Source: Lacrimispora xylanisolvens
GTDB taxonomy: Bacteria; Bacillota; Clostridia; Lachnospirales; Lachnospiraceae
Direction of reading: 5' to 3'
Assembly: GCA_017084465.1 (NCBI GenBank)
Contig: CP070896.1
Coordinates: forward strand, 2,469,001 to 2,533,000
Length of the DNA: 64,000 nucleotides
Both the position numbers and the translations under genes were made by a program. Below are positions 8,575-17,611 of this stretch, piece by piece (the stretch's first letter is position 1; the number at the start of each line of letters is the position of its first letter). The notes under the pieces were generated by a model. That model was not told where the DNA came from. It worked only from the letters and a program-made list of their open reading frames with translations, and did not search any database.

Positions 8575-10680
8575 TTAAATTTTATCAAGATAATGTCTGA
8601 AATACTGATTCAAATACTGGGAAACAAATGCTCTTATTTCCTCTTTTCCTCCATGCCTGACGGCTTCTAAAAACGCCTCTTCCTCAATCAGCTGCTCGCT
8701 TAATACACCCAGGATTTCACTGTTTTCCGCTGTGTGGTCATCTTTGGGAACCAGCATGACCAGCACAACACATACTCCTTTAAAATATGGATCAGAAAAT
8801 GGTGTACCGTCTTTTGTCTGGCAGACTGAGAATACCGGCTTTACTACCCCTTCCGTCCTGGCATGAAGCAGAGCGAAGTTTAAATCAGGGAAAATCTGGC
8901 TGCAAAGCCGTTCTCTCCTCATTAAATCCTCCTGTATCATGATCTGACGTTCCGGATAGGAAGCCAGCTTTTCACTGACAGCAATCAAAAGCTCCTCAAA
9001 GTTGATCCCATTGTCTACCCGCTGATACTCCATGAGCCTGATCACATTTTTGATCTGGACCGCCATAAAATTCACCTGGTCCAGCTGAATGGTAAACTCC
9101 TTGTTATCCTGCTTTTTCGGCATATATTCGCATTGGCGCACCTTCCCCGCAATCCGTTCCATTTCTTCCACGGAAAGCAGAGGACTCACATACAGGATGT
9201 CTGCCTCTTCTTTTAGCGGTACCGTAGATACAAAGAAATCTGTCTTGTTTAACACATAGGGCGACAAGTCCGTCATACCATAAACAGACAGCTCCACCCT
9301 GTCTGAAAAATCTCTGGCAATTCTGGAAGACATAAGCCGGGAGATACCGATTCCGCTGGCGCAGACGATCCCTATATTCACCTTCCTCCGGCTTTCCTTT
9401 CTGCTTTCCATACGGACTTCAGCCGCCCCAAAGTGCACGGCAAGAAACCCGATCTCCGGCTCCGGCACCTCATATCCGTATCGGTCTTCAATTACCCTGG
9501 CAACGGTTCTGCACCGATCAAATATGGCCGGATAATCCCGTTTGATCTGCTCCAGCAATGGATTCTGGATCTTCATACCATTGGCAAGGCGGACCAGAGT
9601 AGGCTTTAAATGGGCAATCAGTCCCTGGATTACAAATTCTTCATCCTGCTTCAGTAAATATGCCATGCCGTCGTTATAGCAGTCAATCATTTCATTGACC
9701 ACCTCCCACAGCTCCCTGGATTCTTCTATTTCACTTTTTGACTTTTCATCAATATTCAGCTGCTGAATCTTAGAGCCTTTGATGTGCAGGCAGATATAGG
9801 CACACTCAATTTCCGGAATCTGAATCCGGAATTCTTCTTCCAGGGATTTGGTTATGGTTTCCGCAAGATCATAATCCTGGTCTTTCTGCAAAAAATCTGA
9901 CATAACGGGATTCTCTTCAATAATCTCCTGGCGGCGGATCCGGTTTACGGCAATTGCCACATGGATCACCAGACCAAGATAGGAATCCTGGGTCAGATTC
10001 AGAATACGCTTATCTCTAATCCTTAAGATACAGGCTGTCACCCGCTTTACAATATCATCATCCAGAATTCTGTAAATGTTTCTCTCACTCTTATTCTGAA
10101 TTACATTTAACACAGTCTGGTTTCTGTCTTCATACAGCCCCTGTATCATCTCTGTATGAATATTTTCATCAATAAAAACCCGGAGAGCCCTGCGAAAATC
10201 CCGTTCACTGCCCTCAATAAATACACCGTATCCCGGTTTTCTCTTAATTTCCAGATGATATCTGTGAAACCACTCTTTCACCGCTTCTAAATCCGAGCTG
10301 ACAGTTGCCTCGCTTACCCCAAATATATCACTGTAATAATAAAGTTTCTTTAACGTCTTATCTTTGAGAATTTCCAGGATCAGACGCTTCTGGCGTTCAA
10401 TCCGGTCTGAAACATCAAGGGCATCATCTGCTTCAAGTTCGTCCTTTAAAGCTTCGATCTGAGCCCTGTCTCCTTCCAGCCAGATACCAGTCCCGGTTTT
10501 AGAGCAAAAAGTCAGCCCGTATTTCTTCAACGCCCTGGGAATGTACTCAAGCTCTCTTTGCACTGTTCTTTTGCTGATACGAATCTGATCTGCAAGCTGT
10601 TTTACAGGAACAGGCCCCTGCTCTTTAATCAAAGCCAGAACGATTTGCTGCATTCTGGGCGTAAAATCACTGCCTCCCAT
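8575..10680 (-). CDS. mtlR: MtlR/BglG-type PTS-regulated transcriptional activator
   Basis: About 701 aa. N-terminal HTH (about 10-65), a second Mga-like HTH (about 90-170), two PRD domains (about 195-300, 310-410), an EIIB-like domain with a cysteine in GIVCASGIG (about 415-505), and a C-terminal EIIA-like domain with histidine in ALLHARTEG. This is the full MtlR layout, where phosphorylation of the PRD and EII-like domains tunes activation. The ATG at 10680 sits right after the upstream stop with GGAGGTG at good spacing, so I prefer it over the GTG at 10689. It probably binds the two palindromes at 8492-8516 and 13620-13645. Confidence 0.87.
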   Translation of the reverse strand: MGGSDFTPRMQQIVLALIKEQGPVPVKQLADQIRISKRTVQRELEYIPRALKKYGLTFCSKTGTGIWLEGDRAQIEALKDELEADDALDVSDRIERQKRLILEILKDKTLKKLYYYSDIFGVSEATVSSDLEAVKEWFHRYHLEIKRKPGYGVFIEGSERDFRRALRVFIDENIHTEMIQGLYEDRNQTVLNVIQNKSERNIYRILDDDIVKRVTACILRIRDKRILNLTQDSYLGLVIHVAIAVNRIRRQEIIEENPVMSDFLQKDQDYDLAETITKSLEEEFRIQIPEIECAYICLHIKGSKIQQLNIDEKSKSEIEESRELWEVVNEMIDCYNDGMAYLLKQDEEFVIQGLIAHLKPTLVRLANGMKIQNPLLEQIKRDYPAIFDRCRTVARVIEDRYGYEVPEPEIGFLAVHFGAAEVRMESRKESRRKVNIGIVCASGIGISRLMSSRIARDFSDRVELSVYGMTDLSPYVLNKTDFFVSTVPLKEEADILYVSPLLSVEEMERIAGKVRQCEYMPKKQDNKEFTIQLDQVNFMAVQIKNVIRLMEYQRVDNGINFEELLIAVSEKLASYPERQIMIQEDLMRRERLCSQIFPDLNFALLHARTEGVVKPVFSVCQTKDGTPFSDPYFKGVCVVLVMLVPKDDHTAENSEILGVLSEQLIEEEAFLEAVRHGGKEEIRAFVSQYLNQYFRHYLDKI

Positions 10681-10681
10681 C

Positions 10682-12010
10682 TTATCCACCTCCCATTAAC
10701 CAGTTCAGGAGTTCCTTATAACCAGACATATCTGTTAAATTGTCCACCGTAAAGCACGGAATATGAATCTGCGGCAAAGTCCGGGCAAAATCCTTCTGAC
10801 AGACAACCGCATCCGCATCAGCCGGAATCCGGTCAGCAGACACATGGAATACCTCTATACCCGTTAAGCCTTCCAGTCTCAGTCTCTTCTTAAAAAGTGC
10901 ACTGGCCATGGCACTGGATCCCATTCCTACATCGCAGACAAAATATATTTTTGCATGTTCCATTCTCATTGGCATCACTTCATCCTTTTGTTCCTTTTCT
11001 ATATCAGCAGATGATTTCCCCCTGTTTCCCAGCAGAATCAGGCAGGATACAAGGCAGGCCACAGCTGCAGAAATAAAAATTCCCATAACAATCCCCAGCC
11101 AATGCTTTTTATCCGCCATAATCAGTATGGTAATCAGGCTTCCAGGGGAAGCCGGTCCCAGAAGTCCGCTGCCTGTTATCATGAAACAGTAATTCCCCGC
11201 AATGCTTCCGGCTATGGCACCGGCCAATAACCGGATATCTGACAGGATATAGGGGAAATAAACCTCATGAATGCCTCCCAGAGACTGTATAATAAGGCTG
11301 GAAACCATTGTTTTTCTCATATTGGGGTGAACCAGGGCATAAGCAAGAAGAATGCCAAATCCCGGTCCGGGATTGGTCTCCAAAAGAAACAAAATGGAAC
11401 TCTCCTGGGTTTTTAACTGTTCCAATCCCAGCGGCAGAAAAAAGCCGTGATTAATCCAGTTATTAAAGAAAATAATTTTTAACGGCTCTACTATAAAGCT
11501 GATAAAAGGGATGATTCCCCTGTCTATCATAAATGATAAACCATTTCCTAAAAATCCCAACAGCCATTCCGCCTCTGGTATCACCAAAAGATAGGCAGCA
11601 CCTCCCGCAAGCAGCCCTAAAAATGCTAAATATAAGTTGCTAAATAGCATCTCAAAGCCGGAAGGAATCCAGTTTTTGATCCGGTCCAGCCCCTTCCTGC
11701 ATAGAAACCCGGCCATACTGCCTACCATGACTGACAGAATCATGGAAGAGGCAGGCTCTGCCATAACAACAACAGAAGCGGCAAGGGTGCCGGCTAACCC
11801 GCCGACCTCCCCGCCGCACACAGTGCCTGCTTTATATCCCATAAACACCGGAATCACCAGAGAAGACAAAATTTTGGACATTTCATACAGGTGCTCATTC
11901 TGGAATACGCCTGCCGAAAAGGCTGACAGCAATCCTGCTGTCACAAAAAGAGGTATGCATTCAGCAATCACCCTGCTGTAATACTTCAGTACTTTCCCCG
12001 CTAATTTCAT
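10682..12010 (-). CDS. PTS EIICB, MtlA family (second copy)
   Basis: 442 aa. The EIIC part has about 8 membrane segments with family motifs SILFLLETNPGPGFG and GGIHEVYFPYIL, followed by a linker and an EIIB domain with phospho-cysteine in FVCDVGMGSSA. It is a paralogue of the next-upstream MtlA, clearly diverged. Neither has a fused EIIA, which is supplied in trans. It lies one base upstream of mtlR. The two may form distinct permeases for related polyols. Confidence 0.82.
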   Translation of the reverse strand: MKLAGKVLKYYSRVIAECIPLFVTAGLLSAFSAGVFQNEHLYEMSKILSSLVIPVFMGYKAGTVCGGEVGGLAGTLAASVVVMAEPASSMILSVMVGSMAGFLCRKGLDRIKNWIPSGFEMLFSNLYLAFLGLLAGGAAYLLVIPEAEWLLGFLGNGLSFMIDRGIIPFISFIVEPLKIIFFNNWINHGFFLPLGLEQLKTQESSILFLLETNPGPGFGILLAYALVHPNMRKTMVSSLIIQSLGGIHEVYFPYILSDIRLLAGAIAGSIAGNYCFMITGSGLLGPASPGSLITILIMADKKHWLGIVMGIFISAAVACLVSCLILLGNRGKSSADIEKEQKDEVMPMRMEHAKIYFVCDVGMGSSAMASALFKKRLRLEGLTGIEVFHVSADRIPADADAVVCQKDFARTLPQIHIPCFTVDNLTDMSGYKELLNWLMGGG

Positions 12011-12103
12011 CTGTGAAATTCCCCTTTTAACCCCATTATATATTTTTGTAAGTATTATAACATGGTTTACAATCAGAGGAAAGGCAGTAGTTTTACAATT
12101 AAT
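12011..12103 (-). promoter_or_regulatory. Intergenic region with weak extended -10 ahead of second EIICB
   Basis: The minus strand carries TGTTATAAT, an extended -10, without a matching -35. No TTTGGC palindrome is present here, unlike the two main promoters of the locus. It may be a secondary start for the second EIICB and mtlR. Confidence 0.3.
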
Positions 12104-13488
12104 TTATCTATTTTCTTTTAATGATTCCACCAGCTGGTCATATTCCGGAGCTGCCATAAAATTTGTAATCAGAACCAGCTGTGCATCTGGACTGCTGTGA
12201 GCCGCACGTTCCTTTAATTCCTTATGGGTTACCACGATCTGGGCATCCTGAGGAATGGAGGATACCGGTGAGTGAACCACTGAAATATCTCCAAATCCTG
12301 CTGCTGCCAGCTTTTTTTTCAAAACAGTAGCTCCCATTGCGCTGGAGCCCATACCTGCATCACAGGCAAATACAATTTTTTTAACACTGCTTCCAGATGA
12401 TATATTCATTTCTGCCATCTGATTTCCTTTGGACTCCTGTTTCATCTTCTTGACTTTATCCTTGGATTCCTCTAAATCTCCGTCTTTCCCTGTAAACCGA
12501 AGCAGAGGAAGAGCTACAAGGAAAGAAACTGCGGCAGCTACCGTAACACCTGCCAGAGTACCAAAGTATCCACCTCTTGGAGTCATTGCCAGAATAGCCA
12601 GAATGCTTCCGGGAGATGCCGGTGAGATCAATCCCACACCCAGGATCTGGAAGACAAAAATACCACTGGCCCCTCCTGCAATAACCGCCAGAAGTAAAAG
12701 AGGATTCATCAGGATATAAGGGAAATAAATCTCATGGATTCCTCCAAAAAAGTGAATGATGATTGCGCCGGGTGCCGAACTCTTGGCAGATCCTTTACCC
12801 GCCATACAATATGCCAGTAAAATGCCAAGTCCAGGTCCAGGGTTTGCCTCCAGAAGAAAGAATATGGATTTCCCCACTTCTTCTACCTGCTGGATTCCCA
12901 TAGGAGAAAGAATTCCGTGGTTAACGGCATTGTTTAAAAACAGAACCTTGGCAGGTTCAATAAATACGCTTGCCAGAGGCAGCAGTTTATGATCCACAAA
13001 GAACCCGACCCCTGATTCCATCACCCGGTTCAAAACCTCTACAACAGGTGCGACTCCCTTTAAGGCAATCGCCGTTAAGATAGCACCGATAATGCCCAGG
13101 GAAAAGTTATTAATCAGCATCTCAAAACCTGCAGGGATCTTTTCTCTATTTTCCGATCAAACTGCTTAAGTACCCAGGCACTGACCGGACCCACGATCAT
13201 TGCCCCCATAAACATTGGAATACTGGATCCAACGATCACTCCCATGGCTGTGATTGCGCCGATTACGCCGCCCCTCTGACCATAAACAACCGTACCGCCG
13301 GTATAGGCGATTAAAAGCGGCAGAAGCATGCTGGCCATAGGAGAAACCAGCGCTCCGATGGCTTCATTGGGATACCAGCCCGTTGGAATAAACAATGCCG
13401 TAATCAGCCCCCATGCAATAAATGCACCGATGTTAGGCATTACCATACCGCTTAAAAAGCGGCCAAATACTTGTACCTTCTCTTTCAT
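12104..13488 (-). CDS. mtlA: PTS EIICB, mannitol family (frameshifted)
   Basis: About 461 aa after repair. EIIC motifs [13 protein letters not shown] and [12 protein letters not shown], and an EIIB active cysteine in [11 protein letters not shown]. The first part stops at 13114. One missing base in a short A/T run (plus T4 at 13140-13143) joins RKIEK to KIPAGFEML and restores the protein. The ATG at 13488 has GAGGG 8 nt upstream. It is first gene of the polyol PTS locus, behind the palindrome-bearing promoter. It transports and phosphorylates a hexitol; mannitol is the family default. Confidence 0.82.
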
Positions 13489-13574
13489 TTTACATACCCT
13501 CACTTTATGATATAGTATTTACTGTGTGACCCGTGGAAGGTATGATTGGCCAATCAATTCCTTTTCATAGCCCT

Positions 13575-13645
13575 ATTATAATCAATGTGAGGTTTAAATT
13601 TCAACACGAAGTAACTGGGATTTGGCGCTAGTTTTAGCGCCAAAT
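13575..13645 (-). promoter_or_regulatory. mtlA promoter with MtlR-like palindrome
   Basis: -35 TTGAAA (13604-13599), 18-bp spacer, -10 TATAAT (13580-13575). A perfect 11-bp inverted repeat ATTTGGCGCTA/TAGCGCCAAAT (13620-13645, 4-nt centre) sits about 64.5 bp upstream of the expected start site. Confidence 0.68.
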
Positions 13646-13680
13646 ATTAAAAACCATAGTCAGCTGTCTGTTTATCCATT

Positions 13681-13729
13681 AAAAAAGATGCCGCTTTCAG
13701 CTGTAAATCAGCTGTCTCGCGGCATCTTT
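13681..13729 (-). terminator. Terminator of metK
   Basis: Inverted repeat AAAGATGCCGC (13684-13694) / GCGGCATCTTT (13719-13729). On the minus strand it is followed by six T. Confidence 0.8.
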
Positions 13730-13741
13730 CTCATGTCATAA

Positions 13742-14929
13742 TTATAAATATGCTTTTAAAAGGGAAACCTTATCAAGCTTCTCCCATGGCAGATCTAAAT
13801 CGTTTCTTCCAAAATGACCATAAGCAGCAGTCTGCTTATAAATCGGACGGCGTAAATCCAGCATCTTAATAATTCCAGCCGGACGTAAGTCAAAGTTTTC
13901 CCGGACAATCTCAACCAGCTTTTCATTGCTTAGTTTACCGGTTCCAAAGGTATCAACCATGATGGAGGTAGGGTGAGCAACTCCAATGGCATAGGACAGC
14001 TGAATCTCACACTTATCAGCAAGGCCTGCTGCCACAATGTTCTTTGCAACGTAACGGGCTGCATAAGCGGCTGAACGGTCTACCTTGGTGCAGTCCTTTC
14101 CAGAGAATGCTCCGCCGCCGTGACGTGCATAACCGCCGTAGGTGTCTACAATGATCTTACGGCCGGTAAGACCACTGTCTCCATGAGGTCCGCCGATTAC
14201 AAAACGACCGGTAGGATTAATGAAAAATTTAGTATGATCATCAACCAGTTCAGCAGGAATGATCTCATCAAATACATATTTTTTAATATCTTTGTGAATC
14301 TGTTCCTGGCTGACATCTTCATCATGCTGGGTAGATAATACCACCGCATCAAGGCGAAGAGGTTTGCCGTTCTCATCGTATTCTACCGTCACCTGGGTCT
14401 TTCCATCGGGACGAAGATACGTTAACGTTCCGTTCTTACGAACTTTTGTCAGCTGAAGTGCAAGCTTATGAGCCAGTGCAATAGGATATGGCATATATTC
14501 TTCTGTCTCGTTGCTGGCGTAACCGAACATCATACCCTGATCTCCGGCTCCGATGGCATCGATTTCTTTGTCTGACATCTTGTTTTCTTTTGCTTCAAGG
14601 GCGCGGTCCACACCCATAGCGATATCCTGGGACTGCTCATCAAGAGCAACAATCACACCGCAGGTGTCACAGTCAAAACCATATTTTGCACGGTCATAAC
14701 CAATTTCTCTTACTGTTTCACGCACTACTTTCTGAATGTCTACATATGCCTGGGTTGTGATCTCACCCATAACCATAACAAGACCAGTGGTAGTACAGGT
14801 CTCACAGGCTACCCTGCTCATGGGGTCCTGTTTTAACATCTCATCAAGAATTGCATCTGAAATCTGATCACACATTTTATCCGGATGTCCTTCAGTAACG
14901 GATTCTGATGTAAATAATAATTTTTCCAT
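13742..14929 (-). CDS. metK: S-adenosylmethionine synthetase
   Basis: 395 aa, full length and uninterrupted. It makes SAM from methionine and [24 protein letters not shown] at the N-terminus, the P-loop-like [12 protein letters not shown] and [18 protein letters not shown] are MetK signatures. It is monocistronic between a SAM-I riboswitch and its own terminator, so SAM feeds back on its synthesis. Confidence 0.97.
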   Translation of the reverse strand: MEKLLFTSESVTEGHPDKMCDQISDAILDEMLKQDPMSRVACETCTTTGLVMVMGEITTQAYVDIQKVVRETVREIGYDRAKYGFDCDTCGVIVALDEQSQDIAMGVDRALEAKENKMSDKEIDAIGAGDQGMMFGYASNETEEYMPYPIALAHKLALQLTKVRKNGTLTYLRPDGKTQVTVEYDENGKPLRLDAVVLSTQHDEDVSQEQIHKDIKKYVFDEIIPAELVDDHTKFFINPTGRFVIGGPHGDSGLTGRKIIVDTYGGYARHGGGAFSGKDCTKVDRSAAYAARYVAKNIVAAGLADKCEIQLSYAIGVAHPTSIMVDTFGTGKLSNEKLVEIVRENFDLRPAGIIKMLDLRRPIYKQTAAYGHFGRNDLDLPWEKLDKVSLLKAYL

Positions 14930-14976
14930 GTTGTCATTTCCTCCTCTGGTTTACATGGGGGGAATAACAAAAAGAA

Positions 14977-15145
14977 AAGTCCGCAGCAACGCGGACTTGA
15001 TTCATATTTGTATCAAATCCTCTTATTGCTCGATTTCTCGCTCAGGTTGGCACCTTCCGGACGTTTTTCATGGTTAAAAACCACAAAACCGACTGGGGTT
15101 GCCGTGACTTCACAGATCCTTTGTATCTCCATCACTCTGAATAAG
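14977..15145 (-). promoter_or_regulatory. SAM-I riboswitch (S-box) with intrinsic terminator, controlling metK
   Basis: The minus-strand RNA opens with CUUAUUCAGAGUGAUGGAG (from 15145), contains the conserved GUGAAGUCACGGCAACC core, and closes with an AAUAAGAG P1 partner (about 15027-15019). Downstream, AAGTCCGC-loop-GCGGACTT (14998-14977) followed by TTTTCTTTTTG is the expression-platform terminator. Binding of SAM would end transcription before metK. Confidence 0.93.
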
Positions 15146-15203
15146 GGATATTACGACTTTTCATTTGTTATTCAATTTTAGCAGTTACAATATCTGCTTT
15201 TTC

Positions 15204-15232
15204 ATTTTACTCTAATAACGGGCATATGTCAA
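15204..15232 (-). promoter_or_regulatory. metK promoter
   Basis: TTGACA (15232-15227), 17-bp spacer, TAAAAT (15209-15204), a strong housekeeping-type promoter feeding the riboswitch leader. Confidence 0.75.
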
Positions 15233-15236
15233 TAGT

Positions 15237-16167
15237 TCAGTCCCAAAGCTTTTCGGGGTAAAGACCGGCGGCTTTAAAACCTGCAATTGCGTCCACTACC
15301 GTCTTTTTATCTTCCTGATAAGTGACACCATACCAACGGTCTGTACTTTTTAAAACAGTTACTTCTGCTTTTTCCTCTTTTAGCAGCTCATCTACCACAA
15401 AGGGAAGAAAGTATTCGCATTTTAGAGGATTCTCTTTTAACTCTTTGTTTAAAAAGACGGGGAACCGTTCTTTCAGCTCCGTTAATATACTTCTGGTAAA
15501 TCCCCATAAATTCATGGATACAAGAGTATCTTCGGAAAGTCCGGTCCAGGTTGCACCATCATCTTCCGTAAATTCCGCCTTCTCTCCATGTTTTTCTATT
15601 CTGGTTCTCTCACAGATATCGGTAAGCAATCCACGTTCCGAAACCGTGCATACACCTCTTGCAACATGGCCGTTCTCTGTCAGTGTGTTATAGAGCTTAT
15701 AGCCAACCATGGAAAACTGGTATTTATTCTTGTCCTGAACCTGGGATAAGAAGTTGAAAACAGATTGAAAAGCACTTTTTCCATAATAATCATCAGCATT
15801 GATCACGGCAAATGGACCATCAATCACTTCCTCGCAGCAAAGGATGGCATGACCTGTTCCCCAGGGTTTTACCCGTCCGTCCGGTACCTCAAATCCATCA
15901 GGCAGTTTAAAAAAGCTCCTGATAGACATATTCCACCTTAACATGAGCTGCCATGCGGTCACCGATATGTTCTTTAAACTCTTTCTCAATGGCTTTCTTA
16001 ATGATGAAAACCACCTTTTCAAAGCCTGCCTCCACTGCATCGTAAATAGAAAAATCAATAATCTTGTTTCCATGGGCGTCCACCGGATCGATCTGTTTTA
16101 ATCCGCCGTACCGGCTGCCCATCCCCGCTGCCATAATAACAAGCACCGGTTTCTTCTTCATTTCCAT
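15237..16167 (-). CDS. Sugar-phosphate nucleotidyltransferase (frameshifted)
   Basis: N-terminal VIMAAGMGSRYGGLKQ is the nucleotide-binding GxGTR-like loop of GalU/RmlA-type enzymes, and VINADDYYG holds the metal-binding aspartates. About 309 aa after removing one base from an A6 run (15909-15914), which joins VYQELF to KLPDGFEVPDG. The ATG at 16167 has AGGAGG 8 nt upstream. It lies behind murA. A paralogue is at 21084-22004. The sugar is unknown. Confidence 0.8.
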
Positions 16168-16189
16168 AGCCCCATCCTCCTGTCAAGCA

Positions 16190-16211
16190 AAACGGCGGGG
16201 AAGCCCCCGCC
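16190..16211 (-). terminator. GC-rich hairpin after murA
   Basis: GGCGGGG/CCCCGCC stem overlapping the murA stop region, followed on the minus strand by GTTTT. The T-run is short, so it may only attenuate read-through into the nucleotidyltransferase. Confidence 0.5.
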
Positions 16212-17504
16212 TATCCTACTTTTAATTTAAATTTCTGAGCTTCTTTTTCTGAGTCCACTTTTTCAATCATGGCTCCCAGACCCTGAAGCTTATCTTCAAA
16301 GCATTCATAACCTCTTTGTATATAACCGATTTCATCTACTACCGTATATCCGTCTGCTGCAAGACCGGCAATCACCAATGCTGCCCCTGCTCTTAAATCA
16401 GGTGCGTTCACAAAGGCTCCGGTTAAACCGGTTACGCCGTCAATAACAGCCACGTTGCCTTCTACTTTTACGTTGGCACCCATGCGGGAAAGCTCATCCA
16501 CATAGCGGAAGCGGTTCTCAAATATACTCTCAGTTACCACACTGGTACCACCTGCCAAAGCAAGTGTTACTGCCATCTGAGGCTGCATATCAGTTGGGAA
16601 TCCCGGATAGGGGAAGTGTTTTAATATCAGTATGCTTCTGATTGGTCTTACCTACTACACGGACTGCGTCGTCGAATTCCACCACTTCGCAACCCATCTC
16701 CAGAAGCTTTGCCGAAATGGCTTCTAAGTGCTTTGGAATTACATTCTTCACCATGACATCTCCCCGTGTAATTGCTGCTGCACACATGAATGTACCAGCC
16801 TCAATCTGATCAGGAATTATGGAATATTCTGTCCCGTGAAGTCTGGAAACGCCTTTGATTCGGATGGTGTCGGTTCCGGCACCCTTAATGTTGGCGCCCA
16901 TACTGTTTAAAAAGTTAGCCACGTCAACGACGTGAGGTTCCTTCGCCACGTTCTCTAAAATGGTCTGTCCTTCTGCAAGAGTTGCCGCCATCATAATGTT
17001 GATGGTTGCGCCTACGCTTACCACATCAAGATAGATATGGCTGGCTACCAGATCGATGGCGTGAGCGATTACTGCTCCCCGTTCAATCTTTACGTCGGCA
17101 CCCAGAGCACGAAAGCCCTTTAAATGCTGGTCAATTGGTCTGCTTCCGATGTTACAGCCTCCCGGAAGAGGAACCTGTGCACTTTTGTATTTACCAAGCA
17201 TGGCTCCGATAAAATAGTACGAAGCTCTGATTCTGCGGATATATTCATCATCAACCGATACTTCACGGATTGTCTGTCCATTAATGCGGACCGTATGTCT
17301 GTCTATCCGCTCTACTGTGGCACCAATTTCCTCGATCGCTTCCAGTAATACGTTAATATCTCTTACATCAGGCAGATTATCAATCAGCACATCCTCATCT
17401 GTCATGATAGCTGCTGCAAGAATTCCCAAAGCGGCATTCTTGGCTCCTCCAATGGTCACTTCGCCGACCAGGGGATTACCGCCTTTCATAATATACTGCT
17501 CCAT
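16211..17504 (-). CDS. murA: UDP-N-acetylglucosamine 1-carboxyvinyltransferase (frameshifted)
   Basis: First committed step of peptidoglycan precursor synthesis (PEP plus UDP-GlcNAc). K22 in GGAKNAALG and the fosfomycin-target cysteine C117 in [12 protein letters not shown] are present. The frame breaks at G4 16610-16613. Reading three bases gives the expected [13 protein letters not shown] and joins both ORFs into about 430 aa. MurA is normally essential, so the break is very likely a sequence error unless a second copy exists elsewhere. Confidence 0.93.
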
Positions 17505-17569
17505 TTCACACCTCTGACTATCCTTTTATCTATTACAATTCTCTTAATTTTTAACATTCGCCTTTCATG

Positions 17570-17597
17570 ATTATAACATATCTTACGGATTTGTAAA
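17570..17597 (-). promoter_or_regulatory. Promoter ahead of murA
   Basis: TTTACA (17597-17592), 16-bp spacer, extended TGTTATAAT with TATAAT at 17575-17570. Confidence 0.55.
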
Positions 17598-17611
17598 GAG
17601 AACGCATTTTC

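Noticed and set aside
13620..13645. Perfect hairpin upstream of mtlA as a terminator
   Set aside because: There is no T-run on either strand, and it shares TTTGGC/GCCAAA ends and position with the palindrome before the EIIA unit, so an operator is more likely.
14977..15145. T-box leader for metK
   Set aside because: No T-box sequence is present; the GUGAAGUCACGGCAACC core and flanking helices match SAM-I.
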